Shown here one piece after another: positions 44,883-53,925 of a stretch of DNA of 64,000 bases (position 1 is the first letter of the stretch; the number at the start of each line of letters is the position of its first letter). The notes under the pieces are model-generated. The model did not search any database and was not told where the DNA came from. It saw only the letters and a program-made list of their open reading frames with translations. Made by a program: the position numbers and the translations under genes. This DNA comes from Acinetobacter lactucae (GTDB lineage Bacteria; Pseudomonadota; Gammaproteobacteria; Pseudomonadales; Moraxellaceae), in the NCBI RefSeq assembly GCF_001605885.1, contig NZ_LRPE01000034.1:124001-188000 (forward strand), read 5' to 3'.

Positions 44883-45620
44883 ATGAATATTTCAAGAAAA
44901 ACAGCTCTGGTTACTGGTGCATCACGTGGTATTGGTCGAGCTATTGCTGAACGTTTAGCTCAAGATGGCTTTTATGTGATTATTAACTATGCTGGCAATA
45001 AAGTGCATGCCCAAGCGACTGTAGATCACATTATTGAGCAAGGTGGTCAAGCTTCTGCCATTCAAGCCAATGTTGCAAATGAATATGATGTCAGCCGTTT
45101 ATTTCAAGAAGTAAAAGCTATTAATGGTCAATTAGATGTGGTGGTTCATAGCGCAGGCATTATGCCTATGGCAAAAATTACACCTAAAAGTCTGTCTGAT
45201 TTCGATAAAGTAATCCATACCAATTTACGGGGCGCATTTTTAATGTTGGCACATGCGGCCGAAACAGTGCCGGATGGTGGCCGAATTATTACGCTTTCAA
45301 CCAGTGTAATTGCTAAATCTTTTCCGGCATATGGCCCCTATATAGCATCTAAAGCCGGTGTCGAAGGTTTGGTACATGTGTTAGCAAATGAGTTACGCGG
45401 TCGAAATATTACCGTAAACGCCGTTGCGCCCGGCCCGACAGGCACTGACCTTTTTTATAATGGAAAAACTGACGAGCAAGTGGCGGCTATTGCAAAACTT
45501 GCTCCATTAGAACGAATCGGAACACCTGAAGAAATTGCCAGTGTAGTTGCCATGCTAGCTGGTCCAGATGGGCGCTGGGTAAATTCACAAGTTATTCGAG
45601 TAAATGGTGGGTTTGCTTAA
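44883..45620 (+). CDS. Short-chain dehydrogenase/reductase family oxidoreductase
   Basis: 245-residue NAD(P)-dependent reductase with TGASRGIGRAIAERL (residues about 11-25), HSAG near 90 and an intact YxxxK (YIASKAGV). C terminus RVNGGFA is usual for FabG-like reductases. Sole gene divergent from a LysR regulator of the CrgA type, the most common arrangement for its control. Substrate unknown; not a housekeeping fabG by context. 238 AT-rich bases without a gene follow it. Confidence 0.9.
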   Translation: MNISRKTALVTGASRGIGRAIAERLAQDGFYVIINYAGNKVHAQATVDHIIEQGGQASAIQANVANEYDVSRLFQEVKAINGQLDVVVHSAGIMPMAKITPKSLSDFDKVIHTNLRGAFLMLAHAAETVPDGGRIITLSTSVIAKSFPAYGPYIASKAGVEGLVHVLANELRGRNITVNAVAPGPTGTDLFYNGKTDEQVAAIAKLAPLERIGTPEEIASVVAMLAGPDGRWVNSQVIRVNGGFA

Positions 45621-45858
45621 TGTTTAAAACCGTGTGGATTATTTTAATTCACACGATGTTTTACTAACTATTAAAATGATTGTTCCATCAATTTTAATTA
45701 AAGAATGATATAAGCTTAATTCATACTTTTTATAAAAATATCCTCCATTCTTATTTATCAAAATAATATATATAAATAGATATTCCTTATTTTTGCTTAT
45801 ATTTAAAAACGCGTAAATTGAACCTTAACAATCTGAATCAAAGATAAGGATATATTCA

Positions 45859-46368
45859 ATGAACGCTAAATTAAATACAGAAGCTCCGCAAAGCTTTATC
45901 TCAAATGATTCAAATACATCCTTTTCAGCCGAAGAAATTCTTTCTAAAGCAAAGCAATATGCACAAGAACACGAACTAAATTTTAGTGGCAGTTTATCAC
46001 CTATTGACGCATGGCAACTCGTACAACAAGGAGAAGCTGTTTTAGTTGATGTACGTACCAATGAAGAACGTAAATTTGTGGGTTATGTCCCTGAAAGTAT
46101 CCATGTTGCATGGGCAACAGGCACATCATTTAACCGTAATCCACGCTTTTTAAAAGAACTTGAATCAAAGGTCGGCAAAGATAAAACCATTCTTTTGTTA
46201 TGCCGCAGTGGCAACCGTTCAGCACAAGCTGCCGAAGCCGCATTTAATGCTGGTTTTGAGCACATTTATAATGTTCTTGAAGGCTTCGAAGGTGATCTAA
46301 ATGATCAGCAACAGCGTAATCAGAAAAATGGCTGGCGCATTTATCAACTTCCTTGGCAACAAGACTAA
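45859..46368 (+). CDS. Rhodanese-like sulfurtransferase of the encapsulin operon
   Basis: 169-residue single-domain rhodanese with active-site Cys115 in CRSGNRSA and an unusual N-terminal stretch of about 45 residues. It would transfer sulfane sulfur as persulfide. It starts a run of serine acetyltransferase, encapsulin shell and cysteine desulfurase on the same strand, and so most likely handles the sulfur released or stored by that system. SD AAGGA is 10 bases before the ATG. Confidence 0.9.
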   Translation: MNAKLNTEAPQSFISNDSNTSFSAEEILSKAKQYAQEHELNFSGSLSPIDAWQLVQQGEAVLVDVRTNEERKFVGYVPESIHVAWATGTSFNRNPRFLKELESKVGKDKTILLLCRSGNRSAQAAEAAFNAGFEHIYNVLEGFEGDLNDQQQRNQKNGWRIYQLPWQQD

Positions 46369-46404
46369 TACTTCAATCAATTTTCAGTGAATCAAGGAAA
46401 GCTT

Positions 46405-47328
46405 GTGACTCAATGGAACATTAATGCGGTTGTACAAGGTTTACAACAAGCAAGGCATGACTGGCGTCAACAACAGCACAGAACAAAAGAATTTGGGGGC
46501 CGTGAACTTCCATCTAAAGAAGCTTTAAAGGCCATTTTAGATGACCTGTGCGGGATTTTATTTCCAATGCGTTTAGGCCCTGCCGACTTACGCCAAGAAA
46601 CTGAAGATTCTTATATTGCCTATACTTTAAATCGGGTATTAACAGCCTTACATGCTCAAGTACAACTGGCTTTGAATTATGAGGCAAAACGACATTTAGG
46701 TTATTCAAGCCCAGTCCAACAACCTGAGGAACTTGCTCAAACTATTGTGCAGGATTTTGCCAACACATTACCCTCTATACGACGTCTTTTAGATGGCGAT
46801 GTGCGTGCAGCCTACGAAGGTGATCCAGCAGCACATAGTGTGGATGAGGTATTGCTCTGCTATCCAGGCATATTTGCGATTATTCATCACCGAATTGCAC
46901 ATCAGCTCTATGCCCAAGTGCCTTTATTGTCTCGCATTATTTCCGAGTTAGCCCACTCTGCAACGGGAATTGATATTCATCCGGGTGCACAAATCGGTAA
47001 AGGATTTTTTATAGATCATGGTACTGGCGTAGTGATTGGTGAAACCAGTGTCATTGGGGAGCGTGTTCGTATTTATCAGGCAGTAACCCTTGGAGCAAAA
47101 CGATTTGAAACCAATGATGATGGGGGTTTGAAAAAAGATTATATACGCCATCCGATTGTTGAAGATGATGTCGTGATTTATGCAGGCGCCACTATTTTAG
47201 GCCGTATTACGATTGGCCGAGGTTCCATCATTGGGGGTAATGTCTGGCTTACACATAGTGTGGCCGCGGGTAGCCAGATTTTACAGTCACCAAATGAGTC
47301 TTATCAAAAAAATCATATCGCCAGTTAA
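46405..47328 (+). CDS. Serine O-acetyltransferase (EpsC/SrpH type)
   Basis: 307-residue serine acetyltransferase making O-acetylserine, the cysteine precursor. Helical N-terminal domain then the left-handed beta-helix (GIDIHPGAQIGKGFFIDHG, with the ETSVIGERVRIYQAVTLGA stretch). It starts best at a GTG at 46405 with AAGGA 6 bases upstream; an earlier GTG at 46387 lacks a site. The EpsC/SrpH branch is longer than classical CysE. Placed between the rhodanese and encapsulin genes, it would raise cysteine supply for the desulfurase. Conserved with family 2A encapsulins. Confidence 0.9.
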   Translation: MTQWNINAVVQGLQQARHDWRQQQHRTKEFGGRELPSKEALKAILDDLCGILFPMRLGPADLRQETEDSYIAYTLNRVLTALHAQVQLALNYEAKRHLGYSSPVQQPEELAQTIVQDFANTLPSIRRLLDGDVRAAYEGDPAAHSVDEVLLCYPGIFAIIHHRIAHQLYAQVPLLSRIISELAHSATGIDIHPGAQIGKGFFIDHGTGVVIGETSVIGERVRIYQAVTLGAKRFETNDDGGLKKDYIRHPIVEDDVVIYAGATILGRITIGRGSIIGGNVWLTHSVAAGSQILQSPNESYQKNHIAS

Positions 47329-47568
47329 AAACTATAGATATGAAATGAATAGATAAGGAGATGAATAAACAAAAAACTTACGTATTAATTAAATGCTTAT
47401 TTCTAGTTTAAATATATTTTTATTTAAAAAATAGATAACCCATTAATAAGCCCTCTATTTTAAAAACATACAACGCTATTTTAATTTTAAAACCAGAACT
47501 AATTCTAGTTTATATGCATCCTAGAATTTTTATTTTCAAAAAGCCAATGTAATAAGGAAAAACGATTC

Positions 47569-48501
47569 ATGGCGAAAAATACTGACAAAGCCCAACTTGC
47601 CCTTGGGGATCATGCTGCACGTCAACTGGCCAATGCCACCAAGACAGCTCCCCAACTTTCTACGATTACTCCCCGATGGCTGACTCACTTACTGCAATGG
47701 CTGCCTGTTGAAGCAGGTATTTATCGCTTAAACCGTGTAAATAATACCGATGATATTCAGGTGGCTTGCACACAACGTGATGAAGCAACTTTACCTCAAA
47801 CTTTTGTTGATTATGACCCAGAACCACGCGAATACTTTTTAAATGGTGTATCTACTGTTTTAGATGTACATACACGTGTTGCTGACCTTTACAGCAGCCC
47901 ACACGACCAAATTAAAGAACAGCTCCGTTTAACGATTGAAACCATTAAAGAACGTCAAGAAAGTGAGCTCATCAATAACCCTGAATATGGTTTACTGGCA
48001 AGTGTGACAGATGAGCAACGTATTTCCACTTTAAATGGCCCACCTACTCCAGATGATCTTGATGATTTGCTACGTAAAGTCTGGAAAGAACCGGGATTTT
48101 TTCTAGCGCATCCTGATGCAATTGCAGCATTTGGTCGTGAATGTACACGCCGTGGTGTACCACCTCCAACAGTGAGTTTATTCGGTTCGCAATTTATTAC
48201 ATGGCGCGGGATTCCCCTCATTCCATCTAATAAAATTCCGGTAGAAGACGGCAAAACTAAAATTTTGCTGCTTCGTGTTGGTGAAAAGCGTCAAGGGATT
48301 GTTGGTTTGTTCCAACCGGGTCTTGCTGGTGAACAGTCACCGGGGCTTTCAGTACGCTTTATGGGAATTAACCGTAACGCGATTGCGTCGTATCTAATCT
48401 CGTTATATTGCTCACTGGCTGTACTCACTGATGATGCATTGGCAGTATTAGATGATGTGGAGGTGGACAAATATCATGACTACCCAGTTAACTACAAGTA
48501 A
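47569..48501 (+). CDS. Family 2A encapsulin shell protein (SrpI-like)
   Basis: 310-residue capsid-like protein that self-assembles into a nanocompartment with an HK97-type fold. The sequence is characteristic of SrpI: YDPEPREYFLNGVSTVLDVH, RGVPPPTVSLFGSQFITWRG and GLFQPGLAGEQSPGLSVR. Family 2A shells package a cysteine desulfurase and, in reported work including an Acinetobacter example as I recall, store elemental sulfur. The cargo gene starts inside its last codons (26-base overlap), giving coupled translation. The 240-base AT-rich gap upstream could carry a separate promoter. Confidence 0.94.
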   Translation: MAKNTDKAQLALGDHAARQLANATKTAPQLSTITPRWLTHLLQWLPVEAGIYRLNRVNNTDDIQVACTQRDEATLPQTFVDYDPEPREYFLNGVSTVLDVHTRVADLYSSPHDQIKEQLRLTIETIKERQESELINNPEYGLLASVTDEQRISTLNGPPTPDDLDDLLRKVWKEPGFFLAHPDAIAAFGRECTRRGVPPPTVSLFGSQFITWRGIPLIPSNKIPVEDGKTKILLLRVGEKRQGIVGLFQPGLAGEQSPGLSVRFMGINRNAIASYLISLYCSLAVLTDDALAVLDDVEVDKYHDYPVNYK

Positions 48502-50437
48502 TCTGCAAGGTAGTCCAACGGGGCCTGAAGTGACTGGTATTAACCCACCAGCCAACTTCCCTGATGAGTCCACCATTGCTCGACTTGCTAATGAGTTTTT
48601 TTCAGCATTACCAAGCTCAAGCAGTTCGACTTCTCCATCGGGCCTTAACTTGGATTTACCTGTCGGAGCACCACCGCACCCACCACAACCGGGTGAACCA
48701 TTTTCTGCACTCAGTGGTCGTGCGCCCAATATCGCCTTTCAGAAAAGTCTCAATCCGGAATATCCTGAGCATATTCCAAATTTACCAGACTACCCTGAAC
48801 GCCGAATTGTAGCGTCTGCGCCTGTGGTTGGTGGAGCTAATTTGCCACGCCCTCCATTTGAACCACACTTGCCACAAGCTGCTCATAGTGAACCCAATGT
48901 GCCACACATTGAACCAAACTTACCAACGGGTGCAGGTGAATCACCTTATTATTTTTTAAATGATTTTTCTGCTCCAAATGCAGCAGAACCTTCTGTTAAA
49001 AGTGTTGAAGATAATTATTCGGTTGCGCAGTCTTTTCAGTTGCCGCATGGCGGCCACCTAAAATCATTGCTGACGAAAGATCGTTTTGCAACGAACACGC
49101 CAACCCAAAGTTCAGCAAGCTCTGCATTTTATTTTTTAGACTTGCCTCAAACTGGGCAAAGTTATAGTCACTATCAACCATCACAACCCACTTTTGTAGC
49201 AAGTGGTGCTCAACCACTCGATGTACATGCCATACGTCGTGATTTTCCAATTTTACTGGAACGCGTCAATGGTCGACCTTTAGTCTGGTTGGATAATGCT
49301 GCGACCACACAAAAACCGCAGCGCGTGATTGACCGGATTGCTTATTTTTATCAGCATGAAAACTCAAACATTCACCGTGCTGCACATGAGTTAGCGGCTC
49401 GTGCAACCGATGCCTATGAGCATGCAAGAAATGTAGTTGCCCGATTTATTGGTGCACCCTCTTCTAAAGAAATTATCTTTGTTCGAGGAACAACCGAAGG
49501 CATTAACCTGATTGCAAAAACATGGGGTGAGCAAAATATTGGTGAAGGTGATGAAATTATCGTTTCTCACTTAGAACACCATGCCAATATTGTGCCTTGG
49601 TATCAACTCACTAAAAAAACTGGAGCGAAATTACGAGTCATTCCTGTCGATGACACTGGTCAAATTATTTTAGAAGAGTTGCCAAAACTGATTAATGAAC
49701 GCACTAAACTGCTGTCGATTACTCAAGTATCGAATGCTTTAGGAACAGTCACACCTGTTGCTGAAGTGATTAAAATTGCTCATGCCAAAAGTGTTCGCGT
49801 TTTAGTTGACGGTGCTCAATCTGTTTCGCACATCCCTACCGATGTACAAGCTCTTGATGCTGACTTTTTTGTGTTCTCTGGACATAAAGTGTTTGGGCCG
49901 ACGGGTATTGGCGCGGTCTATGCAAAACCAGAACTGCTAGAGAGCATGCCTGTTTGGGAAGGTGGCGGTAACATGATTCAGGATGTGACCTTCGAACAGG
50001 TAGTTTACCAACCTGCACCCAATAAGTTTGAAGCTGGAACTGGCAACATTGCCGATGCTGTTGGTTTAGGCGCTGCACTTGAATATGTCGAAAGTCTAGG
50101 CATTCATAACATTGCTCGCTATGAACATGATCTACTCGAATATGGTCAAAATGCACTGAGCAGTGTGTCTGGTTTACGTTTGATTGGAACGGCACATCAC
50201 AAAGCCAGTGTTATGTCCTTTACCTTACAAGGCTATTCAACGGAACAAGTGGGCAAAGCTTTAAATCAACATGGTATTGCGGTACGTTCTGGCCACCACT
50301 GTGCACAACCAATTTTACGTCGTTTGGGTGTAGAACAAACCGTGCGTCCGTCTTTAGCCTTTTATAATACCACTGAAGAAATTGATTTATTGGTGTCGGT
50401 ATTACATCAACTGACGCGTAATAGGCGTAGTAATTGA
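48476..50437 (+). CDS. Encapsulin cargo: cysteine desulfurase with disordered targeting domain
   Basis: 653-residue SufS-like desulfurase loaded into the shell. Residues 1-245 are Pro/Ser/Asn-rich and low-complexity, without fold signs, and carry repeats of an aromatic motif (SPYYFLNDF at 156-164, SAFYFLDLP at 216-224) that are the likely shell-binding elements. Residues 247-653 are the PLP enzyme: Lys471 in FSGHKVFGPTG and catalytic Cys609 in RSGHHCAQP. It takes sulfur from cysteine as persulfide, which accumulates in the shell. ATG 48476 is supported by the GGAGG upstream; the open frame to 48452 is rejected. Confidence 0.93.
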   Translation: MTTQLTTSNLQGSPTGPEVTGINPPANFPDESTIARLANEFFSALPSSSSSTSPSGLNLDLPVGAPPHPPQPGEPFSALSGRAPNIAFQKSLNPEYPEHIPNLPDYPERRIVASAPVVGGANLPRPPFEPHLPQAAHSEPNVPHIEPNLPTGAGESPYYFLNDFSAPNAAEPSVKSVEDNYSVAQSFQLPHGGHLKSLLTKDRFATNTPTQSSASSAFYFLDLPQTGQSYSHYQPSQPTFVASGAQPLDVHAIRRDFPILLERVNGRPLVWLDNAATTQKPQRVIDRIAYFYQHENSNIHRAAHELAARATDAYEHARNVVARFIGAPSSKEIIFVRGTTEGINLIAKTWGEQNIGEGDEIIVSHLEHHANIVPWYQLTKKTGAKLRVIPVDDTGQIILEELPKLINERTKLLSITQVSNALGTVTPVAEVIKIAHAKSVRVLVDGAQSVSHIPTDVQALDADFFVFSGHKVFGPTGIGAVYAKPELLESMPVWEGGGNMIQDVTFEQVVYQPAPNKFEAGTGNIADAVGLGAALEYVESLGIHNIARYEHDLLEYGQNALSSVSGLRLIGTAHHKASVMSFTLQGYSTEQVGKALNQHGIAVRSGHHCAQPILRRLGVEQTVRPSLAFYNTTEEIDLLVSVLHQLTRNRRSN

Positions 50438-50451
50438 ACTTATTTTTGCAG

Positions 50452-50477
50452 AAAAGACTGCTTTCGAGCGGTCTTTT
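50452..50477 (+). terminator. Terminator of encapsulin operon
   Basis: Stem AAAAGACTGCT / AGCGGTCTTTT with a TTCG tetraloop, followed by TTTAAAAA, 14 bases after the desulfurase stop. One pair is G-T. Confidence 0.85.
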
Positions 50478-50523
50478 TTAAAAATTATTTACTGAACCTT
50501 CTTGAACTCAATTTCATATATAG

Positions 50524-50594
50524 GAACAAGTCAAAGTAGTTTTCACTGCGGAGTCTTATTATTTTAAATTCGATTTCTGAATTAGCCTTCGGCT
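50524..50594 (+). repeat. 71-base direct repeat, copy 1
   Basis: 71 bases matching 50772-50842 at about 62 positions with no gaps, by eye. Contains TCACTGCGGAGTCTTATTA and ends TTAGCCTTCGGCT, which can form a small hairpin. Non-coding; part of the repeat cluster in the gap 50438-51063. Confidence 0.75.
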
Positions 50595-50649
50595 AGACTT
50601 ACTTTGGTTTCGCCCTGAGAAGCGTCTAAAGCTTCGTAAGAGCAAAAGC

Positions 50650-50750
50650 ATTTTCATCTGCAAAACCTGTCCTCTTCTTATATCTAATCGATATATCGCA
50701 GAAACATAAACTATTTAATACCACGCAGGTTGCAGATGATTTTAGCTCGA
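50650..50750 (-). repeat. Diverged third copy of the 147-base element
   Basis: About 101 bases that resemble part of the element at 52786-52932 in the same orientation, sharing TTTCATCTGCA / TCTCATCTACA-type blocks, CAGGTTGCAGATGA and the final AGCTCGA. Much more diverged than the other two copies; alignment by eye, gapped. Confidence 0.5.
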
Positions 50751-50771
50751 ATTAATAGTCATCAATAGTTC

Positions 50772-50842
50772 GGACAACTCAAAGTAGTTATCACTACGGA
50801 GTCTTGTTATTTTAAATTCGATTCCTAGCTTAGCCTTCGGCT
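50772..50842 (+). repeat. 71-base direct repeat, copy 2
   Basis: Second copy of the 71-base unit at 50524-50594, about 87 percent identical by eye, ungapped. Its last two bases abut the start of the 147-base element at 50841, so the units may be parts of one larger composite repeat. Confidence 0.75.
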
Positions 50843-50987
50843 CGAGCTAAGAGTCATCTACAGCCTGCGCATAATTTATAAAAATAATGTTTTTGCAACA
50901 TTTCCTGATAGATGAAAACAGTAAACAGGTTCTGTAGATGAGAAAGTTTTTTGGTTACTTTTTTCAAAAAAAGTAACAGAATTAGCT
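50841..50987 (+). repeat. 147-base inverted repeat, left copy
   Basis: Starts CTCGAGCTAAG and ends ACAGAATTAGCT. It is the reverse complement of 52786-52932 at 133 of 147 positions, without a gap, counted by eye. With that copy it brackets the LysE-type exporter and LysR gene. No open frame of note. Includes the self-complementary stretch GTTACTTTTTTCAAAAAAAGTAAC at 50955-50976. Confidence 0.85.
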
Positions 50988-51063
50988 ACTTTATTATGAC
51001 GTATAGACGTATAAACGGTAAGACTCCGTCGCGACAGTCCATCCACTTACAAATAAAACCCGC

Positions 51064-51702
51064 TTAAACAAATAATCCCCAAATCAATCTCAATGCAATC
51101 CCAATTAACAACACCCCCATTACCCGCTCAAAATACACCCCAAACTCCAAAAACCTTTTACGAACTATAGGCTGTGCAAACAGTACACTCACCACCATAA
51201 ACCAAATGGCATTCACCATACACATCCATACCCCATAAAAAACCTGAACTTTCATTGGTGTAGTTGTACTCACAATTGTCGTAAAAATTGCCAGAAAAAA
51301 GATAGTGGCTTTGGGGTTTAACGTATTGGTGAGAAAACCCATCGTAAAAGCTTTAAATAAACTCGGCGTGTCACTGTCTGCTGAGCCATTAATCTCAATA
51401 TTGGTATTCGGCTGGCTACGTAAACACTGCCATCCTAAATATAGCAAGTAAGCTGCCCCCGCTGTTCTGATCAGTGACATGAGCCATTCGCTTTGCTGAA
51501 TCAAAAAGCCAATCCCAACAAGTGTATAAAACACATGCACTGAAATCCCGACACCAATACCAATTGCGGTCAGACATCCAATTAAATAGCCATAACGAAC
51601 ACTTTGTCTTACCGTAACTACAAAATCTGGTCCCGGTAAAATCACTGCCATAAAGTGAATAAGAGCTAGCGTTAAAAACTCATGTCCATACAACTGCCAC
51701 AT
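51064..51702 (-). CDS. LysE/RhtB-family amino acid exporter
   Basis: 212-residue inner-membrane efflux protein with six helices (MAVILPGPDFVVTVRQSVR is the N-terminal signature). It exports an amino acid or derivative, unknown which. It lies alone, divergent from a LysR gene (91-base gap), and both lie between the 147-base inverted repeats. Confidence 0.9.
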   Translation of the reverse strand: MWQLYGHEFLTLALIHFMAVILPGPDFVVTVRQSVRYGYLIGCLTAIGIGVGISVHVFYTLVGIGFLIQQSEWLMSLIRTAGAAYLLYLGWQCLRSQPNTNIEINGSADSDTPSLFKAFTMGFLTNTLNPKATIFFLAIFTTIVSTTTPMKVQVFYGVWMCMVNAIWFMVVSVLFAQPIVRKRFLEFGVYFERVMGVLLIGIALRLIWGLFV

Positions 51703-51793
51703 AACAATTTATTTTCCTGAAAATCACTTAAAAGATTGTATTGCGATTTTTTAGACGCGATAATCTAATTAAAATCCAAATAACTTTTGCCTC

Positions 51794-52729
51794 ATGAGCA
51801 CAAATCAAAGTCTGGTTCTATTAAACGAAATGGCGACTTTCGTTAAGGTTGTCGAGTCGGAAAGCTTTTCTGAAACTGCCCGCCAGCTTGGTACAACACC
51901 TTCTGCTGTTAGTCGTGCCATTGCCCGTTTAGAACGTGCTTTGGGCACCCGCTTACTCTATCGGACTACACGGAAACTTCGTTTAAGTGAAAGTGGACAA
52001 CAGGTTTATCAACGTTGTTTAGATATGGTGAATGCGGCACAAGCAGTCATGGAAAGTTCAGGCCAATTTCATGTCGAACCAGAAGGTGTTATTCGCATGA
52101 GTGTTCCGAAAGCCGTCGGGCATTTTATGATTCATCCGCATTTACCCGAGTTTTTAGAACGCTACCCTAAAATTGATATACAAATGCTTTTAGAAGATCG
52201 CTATGTAGACCTGATTGATGATGGCGTCGATTTAACCCTTCGAATTACCGAGCAACCACCAGGTGGGCTGATGGGTCGAAAACTTATTGATATTGATCAC
52301 TTGATTTGTGCAACACCTAAATATTTGGCAAAGCATGGCACACCGAACCATCCCCATGATTTAAAGCAGCATGAATGTATTTACTTGGGTGAACAAGCCA
52401 GTGACTCAAAATGGAAATTTCAACAAGGAAATAAATCGATAAGTGTTGCTGTGCGTGGACGTTATGCTGCAAACCATACGGGTGTACGTTTGAGTGCCGC
52501 ATTACAGCACTTAGGTATTGCAAGCTTGCCGTACTTCGTTGCACGCCATGCTCTACAACAAGGTACCTTAGTTCAGATTTTACCAGATTGGTATTTTAAG
52601 ACTTATTACAGTGGTGGGCTGTGGTTACTTTACCCACCGACACGGCATGTTCCACCTAAATTGAGTGTATTAATTCAATATTTGGCAGATAAATTGGCAG
52701 CAGAGCCGACTTTATTTAAGTTAAAGTAA
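51794..52729 (+). CDS. LysR-family regulator, partner of LysE exporter
   Basis: 311-residue LysR regulator with helix ESFSETARQLGTTPSAVSRAIA and the TTRKLRLSESG pattern of the CrgA/DmlR-like branch. Divergent from the LysE-type exporter, so it probably senses the exported compound and controls it, an ArgP/LysG-like logic. No clear operator palindrome; a partial AGATT...AATCT pair lies in the gap. Confidence 0.9.
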   Translation: MSTNQSLVLLNEMATFVKVVESESFSETARQLGTTPSAVSRAIARLERALGTRLLYRTTRKLRLSESGQQVYQRCLDMVNAAQAVMESSGQFHVEPEGVIRMSVPKAVGHFMIHPHLPEFLERYPKIDIQMLLEDRYVDLIDDGVDLTLRITEQPPGGLMGRKLIDIDHLICATPKYLAKHGTPNHPHDLKQHECIYLGEQASDSKWKFQQGNKSISVAVRGRYAANHTGVRLSAALQHLGIASLPYFVARHALQQGTLVQILPDWYFKTYYSGGLWLLYPPTRHVPPKLSVLIQYLADKLAAEPTLFKLK

Positions 52730-52785
52730 TATAAATTCAATGAATTAGCACGATGAAATTCTATCTTTGAATCTCTAAAGCAATC

Positions 52786-52932
52786 AGCTAATACTGTTAC
52801 TTTTTTTGGAAAAAGTAACCAAAAAACTTTCTCATCTACAGAACCTGACCACTGTTTCCATCTATAAAAAAATATTGCAAAAACATTATCTTTATAGATT
52901 ATGGGCAGGCTGTAGATGAATCTTAGCTCGAG
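52786..52932 (-). repeat. 147-base inverted repeat, right copy
   Basis: Same length as the left copy, opposite orientation, about 90 percent identical. It starts 56 bases after the LysR stop and ends 44 bases before the neighbouring binding-protein gene. See 50841-50987. Confidence 0.85.
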
Positions 52933-52976
52933 CAAATCCTATCTAGAATCCTAGTCATTAGGAGCTATGAGTAAAA

Positions 52977-53843
52977 CTACTCAACCAATAAATCTTTTGG
53001 ATTAATCGTATCGCCATAGACGGGTTTTAAAGTTTTTTCATAGGCCTGATGAATCACGCCTTCTTTCGCCAGTTTCTCTAAATCTTGGTTCAACCAGTCC
53101 AGTAACTCTTTATCACCCTTTTTCACTGCTGGTGCAATTAAGTCCTGCTCACCTAAATTGGTAATGCCAACAGTGTAATTTGGATTTTCTTTAGCCCAAG
53201 CTAAAACCAGCAAGTTATCATGGGCAAGCGCGGCACCACGCCCATCTTTTAAAGCATCAAAAGTTTCAGTGTTTTGCTCATATTTTTGTAGCTTAATTTC
53301 AGGGTGAGTCTTGGTGAAGAATGAATCAGCCGTTGTACCTTTATTTACCAACAAAGTTTTATCTTTAAGTTGAGCAACATCTGTAATTGGATGACTTTTA
53401 GGAGAAACCACGCCCAAAGCAACTTTTAAATAAGGCTTAGCAAAATCGACAACTTCTTTACGTTCTGGCGTAACCGTAAAGTTTGCAAAAATAATATCCA
53501 CTTTATTGGCTTTTAAATATTCAACACGGTTCGCAGCTTCAGTTAAAACAAACTCTACTTTGTTTTCATCACCGAGCAGATCTTTAGCGACATGTTTGGC
53601 AATCTCTACATCAAACCCCTGATTTTTACCTTGAGCATCTAAATATCCAAACGGCGGTTTATCACTAAATACGCCAATACGTACCACGCCATTCTTTTTG
53701 ATCTGTTCGATACTCGATACAGTTTGTGTAGTATCGGCCGTTTTTTCAGTAGACTGAGTCCCTTTGTCACATGCAACTAAACCTAAACTCAGTAAAGATG
53801 CAGCTAAAATATGCTTCACGTTTTGAAATGTTAATGTTGTCAT
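52977..53843 (-). CDS. Polar amino acid-binding lipoprotein (paralogue B)
   Basis: 288-residue periplasmic binding protein of the glutamate/aspartate/glutamine class (SBP_bac_3). The N terminus has a signal with a lipobox (GLVAC), so it is anchored to the membrane. The family pattern RIGVFSDKPPFGYLDAQGKNQGFDVEIAKHVA begins the domain, written here in part. It is a tandem paralogue of the protein at 53926-54786, with the same NxVEFxxTEAxNRVEXL layout. Last gene of the ABC operon. Confidence 0.92.
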   Translation of the reverse strand: MTTLTFQNVKHILAASLLSLGLVACDKGTQSTEKTADTTQTVSSIEQIKKNGVVRIGVFSDKPPFGYLDAQGKNQGFDVEIAKHVAKDLLGDENKVEFVLTEAANRVEYLKANKVDIIFANFTVTPERKEVVDFAKPYLKVALGVVSPKSHPITDVAQLKDKTLLVNKGTTADSFFTKTHPEIKLQKYEQNTETFDALKDGRGAALAHDNLLVLAWAKENPNYTVGITNLGEQDLIAPAVKKGDKELLDWLNQDLEKLAKEGVIHQAYEKTLKPVYGDTINPKDLLVE

Positions 53844-53884
53844 TATTTCACCCTCTCGTTCTTGTAAAAGTCTTATTTAGAATC

Positions 53885-53908
53885 GCAGCGCCTACTTTTA
53901 GGCACTGC
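53885..53908 (-). other. Intercistronic hairpin between tandem binding-protein genes
   Basis: Arms GCAGTGCCTA and TAGGCGCTGC (minus strand) with a 4-base AAAG loop and one G-T pair, between the paralogue genes. No T run follows, so an mRNA-stability or processing role is more likely than termination. Confidence 0.6.
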
Positions 53909-53925
53909 TCTAGCGATATCGAAAA

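Noticed and set aside
47358..47408. 16-codon open frame directly after AAGGAG in the gap before the encapsulin gene
   Set aside because: The ribosome site abuts the ATG with no spacing, and the peptide has no regulatory feature.
50438..51063. Possible small gene or insertion sequence in the repeat-rich gap
   Set aside because: No long open frame, no transposase similarity and no terminal duplication seen; only repeats.
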